Below, piece after piece: positions 53,809 through 64,000 of a stretch of DNA of 64,000 bases. The DNA is from Comamonas sp. Its GTDB lineage: Bacteria; Pseudomonadota; Gammaproteobacteria; Burkholderiales; Burkholderiaceae_C. Numbering within the stretch: position 1 is the first letter of the stretch; each line of letters starts with the position of its first letter. Position numbers and translations under genes: made by a program. The stretch covers positions 87,297 through 151,296 of the forward strand of contig NZ_SPEY01000006.1 of assembly GCF_009360615.1 (NCBI RefSeq), read 5' to 3'. Under the pieces are notes generated by a model that saw only the letters and a list, made by a program, of their open reading frames with translations, was not told the DNA's origin and did not search any database.

Positions 53809-53836
53809 GCTGCAGACTCTGGTTTTGTCTGCACGT

Positions 53837-53913
53837 TGGTAGGCGCGATTGGACTCGAACCAACGACCCCCACCATGTCAAGGTGGTGCTCTAACCAGCT
53901 GAGCTACGCGCCT
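53837..53913 (-). tRNA. tRNA-Val (anticodon GAC)
   Basis: 77 nt on the minus strand. Acceptor aggcgcg/cgcgcct, D-arm agctcagctggttagagc, anticodon arm ccaccttgacatggtgg with anticodon GAC, T-arm ggttcgagtcc and an encoded CCA end. Reads GUC and GUU codons. Confidence 0.96.
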
Positions 53914-54018
53914 GTTGTTCTGTTCGATGAAGCAATTGTAGCACGGGTTTCCCACTCATTTTTTGAGAGCTAACATTTTCTTGTCATCACGCACCGACAG
54001 CTGCAATCGGAACTGATG

Positions 54019-56246
<2,228 letters not shown>

Positions 56247-56250
<4 letters not shown>

Positions 56251-57263
56251 GCAGCTTCCTCTTGGGCCTGCTGCGCGAGACTGATGCTCGCTGGCAGGCC
56301 CTTATCCCCTTGTAAAAACTTTTGTATCAAAGCCACTTGTCCCGGCACGACCAGCGTTGGAGCATGTCCCACGCCCTCCAGTTCCGCGCAGTGCGCTCTG
56401 GGGCCACGCTCGGTCATGGCTTGGGCGGTACGTCTGGAAAGCAGATCGGACTCGGCCCCTCTGACAAGCAGGACCTGTGCCGTGATCTGGTCGTAAAGCT
56501 GCCAGAGCAAGGCCTCACCGGCCTGGGCGGTCTCACGCGTCATCTGGGCCATGGGCACCGCAATACGGGGGTCGTAATGCAGCACCACGCCCCCTTGGGG
56601 ATCTGGCTTGATCATGGCCTGCGAGAGCCGGCACCACTGCTCATCGCTATGTGGGCCGAATCCCTCGGAAATCAAGCGCATGGCGGCGGCAGCGCTCTCG
56701 AAGTTGGGAAATTGCAAGCTTTTTCCGACATAGGAGCCAATGCGCTCCAGCGACTCCCACTCAATCGCAGGGCCGACATCGTTGAGCACCAGCCGTCGCA
56801 CCGGCACCGGCAGCGGCAGACCGGGCTGGCCCACGATGCCCATGCCGATCAGGCCGCCCATGCTGGTGCCGACCCAGTCCAGGGTTTCAATCGGCGCCTG
56901 AGCATGCAACCGGGCCAGCAGCGCCAACATATCGGCCGCGTACAGCGGCAGCTGATAACCCATGGGGTCGGCCAGCCAGTCGCTTTCGCCGCGTCCCACC
57001 ACATCGGGGCAGATCACGCGGGCAAAGCGGCTGAGCTCGGCGGCCAGCACATCAAAGTCCCGCCCCTGGCGCGAAAGGCCATGCACGCAGACGATGACAT
57101 GAGGATGTCTTGGATTGCCGGTACGGTTCCACTCCCAGTACGCCATGCGGTGGGTGCCCTCGGGTTGAGCCCCAAGCTGCTCCCGGCGCTGAGCGCTGGC
57201 CCAGGTGGGAGCCATTGCAGAGGCTCCGGGACACGATACGTAATTCAGCGTAGGTTGATTCAT
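56247..57263 (-). CDS. alpha/beta hydrolase, translationally coupled to relA
   Basis: 338 residues from ATG 57263. HG motif VIVCVHGLSRQGRDFD, nucleophile elbow VGTSMGGLIG, acid in VRGAESDLLS and His in GVGHAPTL. Longer open sequence upstream lies antisense to the next gene and is not conserved. Substrate unknown. The overlap with relA suggests a shared transcript. Confidence 0.88.
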
Positions 57264-57332
57264 GGAGAACGTGTTTTCAGGACCGGGGCCGATAATGGCT
57301 GTGTCGCATCGTAATTCATTCGGAGACCTTGT

Positions 57333-58121
<789 letters not shown>

Positions 58122-58217
58122 CCACCGAGAGGCCTGCGCCCATGCTTCTACTAATTAGATAGCATCTGGCGCTTCCCTCAAGCCATATTCATCATTAAAT
58201 CATGATGAAAATCAAAG

Positions 58218-58243
58218 AGGAGCAACGCAGGTTGCTCCTTTTC
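58218..58243 (+). terminator. terminator behind bdhA
   Basis: Stem aggagcaac / gttgctcct with loop gcag followed by four T. Confidence 0.82.
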
Positions 58244-58266
58244 AAATGAACCCGGCGCAGATTCGA

Positions 58267-59016
58267 TCACTGCATCTGAATCGAGCCGCCGACAGTGACT
58301 GTCACCTCAGCGCGGTCCGCCTCCACGGGCACGGGTGCGGCGTCGGAATAGCTGGCCTTGGCCATGCTCATCATGCGCGGGCGCGGCATGGGGCGCACGC
58401 TGCCGCCGTTGCTGTTCACACTGACCTCTCGCAGGCTGTAGCCCGCAAAGCCGAAGCTCTTGGAGATGGCCGCTGCACGCTGGCGGAAGTTCTCGATGGC
58501 CTTGGCCTGCGCCTCGCCCTCCACCTTCTCCCGCGCCTCGCGCGAGAGGCCGAAACCCATGCCGGCCAGCGTCATGTCCTGCACCTTGGCCGCCGCCTGG
58601 GTGATGCGCACAAAGTCACGCCCCTGCAGCACGATTTCGGCCTGACCCTGCCAGCCTTCGATTTTGCCGTTGTTGCCATAGCGCGGCGAGATAGAGAAAT
58701 TGCCCGTGCTCAGCTCCATCTGCCCGCCTTGCGCATCATGGCGCAGCATGGTCATGGCGGACTCCACGATCTTCTGCAATTGGGACTGCACCGAAGCGGC
58801 ATCGCGACCATCCTTGGTGGCAGACAGCGTCGCCGTCATCCAGTCCTGCTTGACCCCCACCGTACCCTCGGCCGACAGCTGCACCACATTGGCAGGTCTT
58901 TGCGCGTCACGCGCTGCGGCCTGCGCCCAGACATTGCCACCGGCACAGGCCGCAGCCAGCGCGAGCGCGGCAGCCGCAGTGCGAGAGGAAGAGGAAGACT
59001 TGGAAAATTGATTCAT
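58267..59016 (-). CDS. SIMPL-domain (DUF541) periplasmic protein
   Basis: 249 residues from ATG 59016 with AAGGTG 7 bases upstream (a GTG at 59025 is the alternative). Signal peptide ending VWAQA. DUF541 features: VQLSAEGTVGVKQDWMTATL, NFSISPRYGNNGKIEGWQG, GFGLSREAREKVEGEAQAKA and FGFAGYSLREVSVN. Family members assemble in the periplasm and affect oxidative-stress tolerance; molecular role unclear. Monocistronic. Confidence 0.88.
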   Translation of the reverse strand: MNQFSKSSSSSRTAAAALALAAACAGGNVWAQAAARDAQRPANVVQLSAEGTVGVKQDWMTATLSATKDGRDAASVQSQLQKIVESAMTMLRHDAQGGQMELSTGNFSISPRYGNNGKIEGWQGQAEIVLQGRDFVRITQAAAKVQDMTLAGMGFGLSREAREKVEGEAQAKAIENFRQRAAAISKSFGFAGYSLREVSVNSNGGSVRPMPRPRMMSMAKASYSDAAPVPVEADRAEVTVTVGGSIQMQ

Positions 59017-59328
59017 GCGGTTCACCTTGTAAGTAAATCAGGCCATGCAGATACATATGCATTTCACCATTGCGCAAAGTCGCTGCGGTGCTGTCTGTCA
59101 GCCCAGAGTGTGACTTTATGTACGAATAGCCAACATTAGACACACCAATAGAACAAACACTGAAACAATAGGGCAAAATACTCGTGAAAAGTTCCTCAAG
59201 AAACATTTATTGTTCTATATACAAACGCAACAATCGTAACAAGTAGCAAGACTTGGGCTTGTTTTGCTGGATTTTTCGGATCTAGCGATAACAATGGGCC
59301 AGTTACAAATAAATCGACAAGGACGATC
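59017..59328. other. divergent promoter region of the SIMPL gene and ompR
   Basis: 312 bp, AT-rich especially 59090-59330. Presumably holds both promoters; I see no gene or strong hairpin. Confidence 0.5.
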
Positions 59329-60060
59329 ATGGCAACGACGAACAACCGTACTGACAAGATCCTCGTGGTGGATGACGATGCACGCATCCGCGACCTGCTG
59401 CGCCGCTATCTGACGCAGGAAGGCTTCGAGATCATGATTGCCGAGGACGGCAAGGCGCTCAACCGCATCCTGCTGCGCGAGACTGTCGACCTGATCGTGC
59501 TGGATCTGATGATGCCCGGCGAGGACGGCCTGTCCATCTGCCGTCGCCTGCGCTCGGCCAACGACCGCACGCCCATCATCATGCTGACCGCCAAGGGCGA
59601 GGACGTGGACCGCATCGTGGGTCTGGAAGTAGGTGCCGACGACTATCTGGGCAAGCCCTTCAACCCGCGCGAGCTGCTGGCCCGCATCCATGCCGTGCTG
59701 CGTCGCCGCCCGCCTCAGGAAGCGCCGGGCGCGCCCTCGGGCGACAACGAAGTGGTCACCTTCGGCCCCTTCACCTTCGACCTGGGCACCCGCGTGCTGC
59801 AGAAGAATGGCGAGGAGCTGCCGCTGACCACGGGCGAATTCGCCATGCTCAAGGCCTTGGTGCGCCACCCGCGCCAGCCGCTGTCGCGAGAAAAGCTGGC
59901 CCTGCTGGCCCGTGGCCGCGAGTTCGAGCCCTTCGACCGCAGCCTGGACGTGCAGGTCTCGCGCCTGCGCAAGCTGATCGAAGAGGACGCTGCCGCACCA
60001 CGCTATATCCAGACCGTCTGGGGCGTGGGCTATGTGTTCGTACCCGATGGCATGAACTGA
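59329..60060 (+). CDS. ompR: response regulator OmpR
   Basis: 243 residues with AAGGACG before ATG 59329. Receiver domain with DDD near residue 15-17, phospho-acceptor Asp in LIVLDLMMPGEDG, Thr in IMLTAKGED and Lys in LGKPFNPRELLAR; C-terminal winged helix (LTTGEFAMLKALVRHPRQPL, FDRSLDVQVSRLRKLIEED). DNA-binding partner of the EnvZ-like kinase downstream; regulates envelope genes in response to osmolarity or a related signal. Confidence 0.95.
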   Translation: MATTNNRTDKILVVDDDARIRDLLRRYLTQEGFEIMIAEDGKALNRILLRETVDLIVLDLMMPGEDGLSICRRLRSANDRTPIIMLTAKGEDVDRIVGLEVGADDYLGKPFNPRELLARIHAVLRRRPPQEAPGAPSGDNEVVTFGPFTFDLGTRVLQKNGEELPLTTGEFAMLKALVRHPRQPLSREKLALLARGREFEPFDRSLDVQVSRLRKLIEEDAAAPRYIQTVWGVGYVFVPDGMN

Positions 60061-60077
60061 TACTGCCCGCCTCCATT

Positions 60078-60108
60078 GCAACAAGCCGCCCCCTGCGCGG
60101 CTTGTTGC
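60078..60108 (+). other. strong hairpin between ompR and envZ
   Basis: Perfect 12-bp inverted repeat gcaacaagccgc / gcggcttgttgc with a 7-base loop, 18 bp behind the ompR stop. It is not followed by a T-run, so it may slow or protect the transcript rather than end it. Confidence 0.6.
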
Positions 60109-60238
60109 GCTTGGATGCCGGCCGTAAGTCAAGCTCTTTCGACAATCACCACCAGATAGACACTTTTTGGACAAACCGTAACCCGAGTTCCCCATATTGG
60201 GCGTACCCTCGGGTTCAGTTGTTTCCGCATTGCTGTTC

Positions 60239-61741
60239 ATGAGCGCTTTTCACCATCCGCCGCCCGACGCCACCAGCCCCGTACCCCTGGAGTACGAGCG
60301 GCGCAGCACGGCGCGCTCCCCTGTGGGGCTGAACCTGTTCTGGCGCACTTTCTGCCTGCTGGCCCTGCTGCTGGTGGGAAGCATCCTGGCCTGGCTGCAG
60401 ACATTGCGGGCGCTGGATTTCGAGCCGCGCACGCTGCAGACGGCCAAGCAAGTGGCCTCACTGGTCAACCTGAGCCGCGCTGCACTCGAGCATTCGGACG
60501 CGATCAACCGTGTCTCCCTGATCAAGACCATGGCCGACCAGGAAGGCGTGCGCATTCTGCCCCGCGAGCCTGGAGATTCTTTCGAGCTGCTGGAACAGAA
60601 CGCCCTGGGGCAGAAGCTGACCGAGGAGCTGACCACGCGGCTGGGCTACGGCACCGTGGTGGCGCGCAGCGTCAACGGGGAGCCCGGCCTGTGGGTGGGC
60701 TTCACCATCAACGGCGACCGCAACTGGATGCTGATGGATCAGTCGCGCTTCACTCCCGCCAGCGGCCAGACCTGGCTGATCTGGCTGATCACCGCCGCCC
60801 TGCTGTCGCTGATCGGTGCAGCCGCCATTGCCCGCCTGATCAACCGGCCGCTCAAGCAGCTGTCTTATGCGGCCAACCGCGTGCGCGAGGGCGACTTCGA
60901 CGCCAGCCAGCTCGACGAGGAAGCCGTGACCAGTGAAATCCGCGAGGTCAACATCGGCTTCAACCGCATGGCGCAGAAGCTGGCCAAGCTGGAGCAGGAC
61001 CGCGCCGTGATGCTGGCCGGCATCTCCCACGACCTGCGCACGCCGCTGGCACGGCTGCGCCTGGAGACCGAGATGAGCGTCTATGACGATGTGGCGCGCG
61101 AGCACATGGTGGCCGACATCGTGCAGCTGGACGCCACCATCGACAAATTCCTGGACTACGCCCGCCCCGATCATCGCGTCATGCTCAGCCCCGTGGACCT
61201 GCATGCCGTGGTCGCCTCCTGCGTCTATGCCGTGCAGGACCACCGCGAACTGCAGATCACCATGAACGTGCCGGAGGATCTCTATGTCATGGCCGACGAG
61301 GTGGAGCTGGCACGCGTGATCTCCAATCTCTTTGAGAATGCACGCCGCTACGGCAAGACCCCGTCCACCGACACGACCGAGGTGGACGTGGTGGCCAAGG
61401 AAAGCGAGAAATGGGTGGTCATCCGCATCCGCGACCATGGTAAGGGCGTGCCTGCCGAGCAGCTGGCCAGCCTGACGCAGCCCTTCTTCCGCGGCGACAC
61501 TGCGCGCACGGCTGCCGCAGGTGCGGGCCTGGGGCTGTCCATCGTGGACAAGACGGTTCAGCGCATGGGCGGCATGTTTGCCCTGTCCAACTCATCGACC
61601 GGCGGTCTGGTCGCGCATCTGCAGCTGCAGCGCGCCATGGGCGTGACGGCCGGTGCGGCACCCGAGCAGCGCCTTCAGCGTCCCCAGGTCAAGCGCAATC
61701 TGCCACGCGACAAGAAAGACGAGGAAGCTGGGGAAGATTGA
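60239..61741 (+). CDS. envZ: sensor histidine kinase EnvZ
   Basis: 500 residues from ATG 60239. Two membrane helices (about residues 33-55, CLLALLLVGSILAWL, and 180-205, WLIWLITAALLSLIGAAAIA), a periplasmic loop of about 120 residues, HAMP domain (NRPLKQLSYAANRVREGDFD), H-box ISHDLRTPLARLRLE, N-box ISNLFENARRYG, and G-boxes DHGKGVPAEQ and GAGLGLSIVDKTV. Phosphorylates and dephosphorylates OmpR. It follows ompR by 178 bp, more than in E. coli. Confidence 0.94.
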   Translation: MSAFHHPPPDATSPVPLEYERRSTARSPVGLNLFWRTFCLLALLLVGSILAWLQTLRALDFEPRTLQTAKQVASLVNLSRAALEHSDAINRVSLIKTMADQEGVRILPREPGDSFELLEQNALGQKLTEELTTRLGYGTVVARSVNGEPGLWVGFTINGDRNWMLMDQSRFTPASGQTWLIWLITAALLSLIGAAAIARLINRPLKQLSYAANRVREGDFDASQLDEEAVTSEIREVNIGFNRMAQKLAKLEQDRAVMLAGISHDLRTPLARLRLETEMSVYDDVAREHMVADIVQLDATIDKFLDYARPDHRVMLSPVDLHAVVASCVYAVQDHRELQITMNVPEDLYVMADEVELARVISNLFENARRYGKTPSTDTTEVDVVAKESEKWVVIRIRDHGKGVPAEQLASLTQPFFRGDTARTAAAGAGLGLSIVDKTVQRMGGMFALSNSSTGGLVAHLQLQRAMGVTAGAAPEQRLQRPQVKRNLPRDKKDEEAGED

Positions 61742-61802
61742 ATCGGCCCGCCTCCATGCACAATCGGCATCGCCTTTTCAACCATCTGCCGGAGAGTTCA
61801 AC

Positions 61803-62198
61803 ATGCAAGCCCGATGCTTGTGCAAAGCCGTTCTCGTCACCGCACCCGACACCCACGAAGTTCATGTCTGCCACTGCAGCATGTGCCGACGCTGGGGAGA
61901 AGGCCCCGCCTTCACCCTGCATGGCGGCACGGCAGTGCAGACCAGCGGCCCGGTCACGCGCTATGCATCCTCGCCCTGGGCCGAGCGGGTTTTTTGCAGC
62001 AGTTGCGGCACCCACCTCTTCTACCGCCTGCTGGCCAGCAACGAGCATTTTCTGTCCGCCGGACTGTTCCAGGACGCCCGGGACCTGAAACTGGCGCAGC
62101 AGATCTATATCGACGAAAAGCCCGACTATTACGCGCTGGCCAATGACACCCCGACCCTGACCGGGGCCGAAGTGCAAGCCCTCTACGGCGATTCATGA
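61803..62198 (+). CDS. GFA/CENP-V-fold zinc protein
   Basis: 131 residues. Zinc-binding pattern of the glutathione-dependent formaldehyde-activating family: CLCKAV at the N-terminus, VHVCHCSMCRRWGEGP and FCSSCGTHLFYRL. No signal peptide. Members are often of unknown enzymatic role, so a formaldehyde function should not be assumed. Confidence 0.88.
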   Translation: MQARCLCKAVLVTAPDTHEVHVCHCSMCRRWGEGPAFTLHGGTAVQTSGPVTRYASSPWAERVFCSSCGTHLFYRLLASNEHFLSAGLFQDARDLKLAQQIYIDEKPDYYALANDTPTLTGAEVQALYGDS

Positions 62199-62232
62199 GC
62201 GGCATTCGCCGCGGCCATGCTGCCAAGCAGGG

Positions 62233-62715
62233 TCAGCCAGCCCGAACCAGCAAGGCCACTGCACGGGCCTCCATGGCCTGCTGCTGGCCCACGGGCCCCA
62301 GCTTCTCGGCCGTCTTGGCCTTGACGTTGACCTGCTCCACATCCAGGCCCAGCACCTGGGCAATGCGCTCGCGCATTTTCTCGATATGGGGTGCCAGCTT
62401 GGGTGCCTGGGCCACGATGGTGCTGTCGATATTGCCGATCTCGAAGCCCTTGGCGCGCACGCGCCGTGCCGCTTCGGCCAGCAGCACGGCGGAGTCCGCC
62501 CCCTTGAACTGCGCGTCGGTATCCGAGAAATGGCGGCCGATATCGCCCAGCGCCGCAGCGCCGAACAGCGCATCGGTGATCGCGTGCAGCAGCACGTCGG
62601 CATCAGAGTGGCCGAGCAGCCCCAGGGTATGAGGCACTTCGACACCGCCGAGAATCAGCTTGCGCCCTGGAACCAGGGCATGCACATCCCAGCCTTCACC
62701 AATACGAAAATTCAT
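62233..62715 (-). CDS. ispF: 2-C-methyl-D-erythritol 2,4-cyclodiphosphate synthase
   Basis: 160 residues from ATG 62715. Metal ligands in GEGWDVHAL and [27 protein letters not shown], and the C-terminal [19 protein letters not shown]. Fifth step of the MEP isoprenoid pathway. Follows ispD on the minus strand with a 150-bp gap, longer than usual. Confidence 0.96.
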   Translation of the reverse strand: MNFRIGEGWDVHALVPGRKLILGGVEVPHTLGLLGHSDADVLLHAITDALFGAAALGDIGRHFSDTDAQFKGADSAVLLAEAARRVRAKGFEIGNIDSTIVAQAPKLAPHIEKMRERIAQVLGLDVEQVNVKAKTAEKLGPVGQQQAMEARAVALLVRAG

Positions 62716-62865
62716 AAAAATCCTTGTCAAACCCTTGCCCATAAATTACAAGGCGCTATCAAATTAAATACTATCTGTGCCGTTCCGGGTCGGGCACGGC
62801 ATTCTGCCGATGGCGATGCCCACCGTGCGCTCCGGTACGCGCGAGCCCTGCCGATGCCAAACCGT

Positions 62866-63660
62866 CTAGCCACGCGCCTTGCGCTGCAGCAGCACGGCCT
62901 CGGCCAGCGCGAAGTCGTCGGGATATGTCACCTTGAAGTTCTGCGCACCACCCGGCACCAGTCTCGGTGAGTGACCGGCCAGCTCCATGGCGCTGGCTTC
63001 GTCGGTAACCGCAGCACCCGCCGCCTGCAGCGCCGCCAGCAAGGCCGCGATACGGAACATCTGCGGCGTCTGAGCCAGCCATTTGTCGCTGCGCTCCACC
63101 GTCTGGGCCACGCGCGCCGGACCCGCGTCGGCGGACTGCTGCTTGAGGGTGTCGGGCAGCTTCAGCGCCAGCAGCCCTCCCACCGCATCGGGCAGGCAGG
63201 CATCGATCAAGGCATCGATCTGGGCCGGCGTGACCAGGCAGCGCGCCGCATCATGCACCAGCACCCAGTCCTCGCCGCTGGCCCCCATGCGCAGCAACTC
63301 CTGCAGGCCGTTGCTCACGGTCTGGGCACGGGTGGCTCCGCCACAGGCAGCAATGCCGAGCCGGGTGTCCATGGCGCGCCCCTGCCAGAACCCATCGGAA
63401 TCAGAGACCACCAGCAGAACCCGGTGCATGCGCTCCACCGCCAACAGGGCGGACAGCGTGTGCATGACCATGGGCTGGCCCGCAACGTTCTGGTATTGCT
63501 TGGGCAGCTCGGGGGCCGGGGAATCTGCGGCAATGGCGCGCAGACCGACGCCCGCGCAGGGAACCAGCCCCCAGCAGCGGGGTTCAGTGGCTGGCGACGC
63601 CGCCGAAGCGCTTGCCTGGTCGTCCGTGATGGACTCCGGCGAGAAAAACCGATCTGTCAT
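62866..63660 (-). CDS. ispD: 2-C-methyl-D-erythritol 4-phosphate cytidylyltransferase
   Basis: 264 residues from ATG 63660. An N-terminal extension of about 30 residues precedes GLVPCAGVGLRA, the nucleotide-binding start; PKQYQNVAGQPMVMHTL, WVLVHDAARCLVTP, LQTPQMF-like AQTPQMFRI and the late VTDEASAMELAG complete the family pattern. Third step of the MEP pathway. Confidence 0.95.
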   Translation of the reverse strand: MTDRFFSPESITDDQASASAASPATEPRCWGLVPCAGVGLRAIAADSPAPELPKQYQNVAGQPMVMHTLSALLAVERMHRVLLVVSDSDGFWQGRAMDTRLGIAACGGATRAQTVSNGLQELLRMGASGEDWVLVHDAARCLVTPAQIDALIDACLPDAVGGLLALKLPDTLKQQSADAGPARVAQTVERSDKWLAQTPQMFRIAALLAALQAAGAAVTDEASAMELAGHSPRLVPGGAQNFKVTYPDDFALAEAVLLQRKARG

Positions 63661-63905
63661 GCACAGTATTTTAGAATCAGCATTCCATCCGAAAGCCCGC
63701 GAAACCCATCGACGACCTGCTTTGGGCTTGCATCGCCTTGAGGTGTCCCCATTTTGAGTGAATGCGCCGCCAACCCTCAGCTCCGCGCTGATTGGGCTGT
63801 GAGCCCTGCCTTCGATGGCCGGACTCGTCCGCATTCAATCTGTCCCCATTTTTTGCACCCAGCCCGCTCCTGCGCGTCGCTGCCTGCGTTTGTCTGTGAA
63901 AATCC

Positions 63906-64000
63906 ATGCAACTGCCCAAGCTCACCCCCGGTAAACGCTTTCACCTGCCCCGCCCTGTTGGCAGCGCCGACGCGCTGCTGCTGGCCAGGCTGGGCGAGCG
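63906..64000 (+). CDS. mfd: transcription-repair coupling factor Mfd (partial, N-terminus)
   Basis: 31 codons visible before the right edge: MQLPKLTPGKRFHLPRPVG then SADALLLARLGER. This beginning and the ispF-ispD-mfd neighbourhood match mfd in related Burkholderiales. Mfd removes stalled RNA polymerase and recruits UvrA. Only the start is seen, so the call leans on context. Confidence 0.75.
   Translation, partial: MQLPKLTPGKRFHLPRPVGSADALLLARLGE

Overview
The window is high-GC, densely coded chromosomal DNA of a Betaproteobacterium. Gene content and order (sbp-cysTWA, metNI, ispF-ispD-mfd, relA, ompR-envZ, an AmpR-type regulator with a class A beta-lactamase, several Bug/LysR pairs) and the protein sequences point to the Comamonadaceae, most likely Comamonas or a close relative such as Delftia. 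I see no insertion sequence, prophage, CRISPR array or rRNA; there is one tRNA (Val-GAC).

Layout. 1-4.8 kb: a Fur-controlled fecI-fecR-TonB receptor-PepSY cluster on the minus strand. 5-6.9 kb: a class A beta-lactamase divergent from an AmpR-like regulator. 7-12.8 kb: a GST-like protein, dsbB, and the sulfate/thiosulfate transporter sbp-cysT-cysW-cysA. 13-16.2 kb: a small serine hydrolase, a LysR/azoreductase pair and a small membrane protein. 16.2-22.4 kb: a TPP riboswitch followed by luxE-like, luxC-like, an ABC transporter with an NMT1/THI5-type binding protein, and an SDR. 22.7-24.9 kb: a PqqU/YncD-like TonB receptor. 25.5-30.9 kb: a biotin uptake operon bioMNY continuing into an AMP-forming ligase, a thiolase and a nitroreductase. 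31.1-34.3 kb: methionine transporter metN-metI-metQ with an SSB-like gene inside. 35.4-39.9 kb: exported DUF1329, DUF1254/DUF1214 and alkyl-sulfatase-like proteins. 39.9-42.1 kb: a BigR-like sulfide/persulfide module. 42.2-45.2 kb: LysR, an orotate phosphoribosyltransferase-like protein and an M20 carbamoyl-amidase. 45.3-49 kb: a flavin monooxygenase, a Bug binding protein and LysR. 49.2-53.4 kb: a second Fur-controlled fecI-fecR-TonB receptor cluster. 53.8-64 kb: housekeeping genes (tRNA-Val, relA, 3-hydroxybutyrate dehydrogenase, ompR-envZ, ispF, ispD, start of mfd).

How the genes work together. Much of the window is about scavenging: iron (two surface-signalling systems), sulfate, methionine, biotin, PQQ and probably a thiamine precursor. 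The most unusual unit is the TPP-riboswitch operon, which joins a LuxE/LuxC-type fatty-acid-reductase pair (no luciferase genes nearby) to a thiamine-precursor-type transporter. My inference is that it takes up an oxidised (carboxylate) thiamine breakdown product and reduces it back to a usable alcohol precursor. The neighbouring biotin operon has a parallel logic: importer plus carboxylate-activating ligase plus thiolase. Short GC-rich repeats sit directly behind three ABC binding-protein genes and behind cysA.
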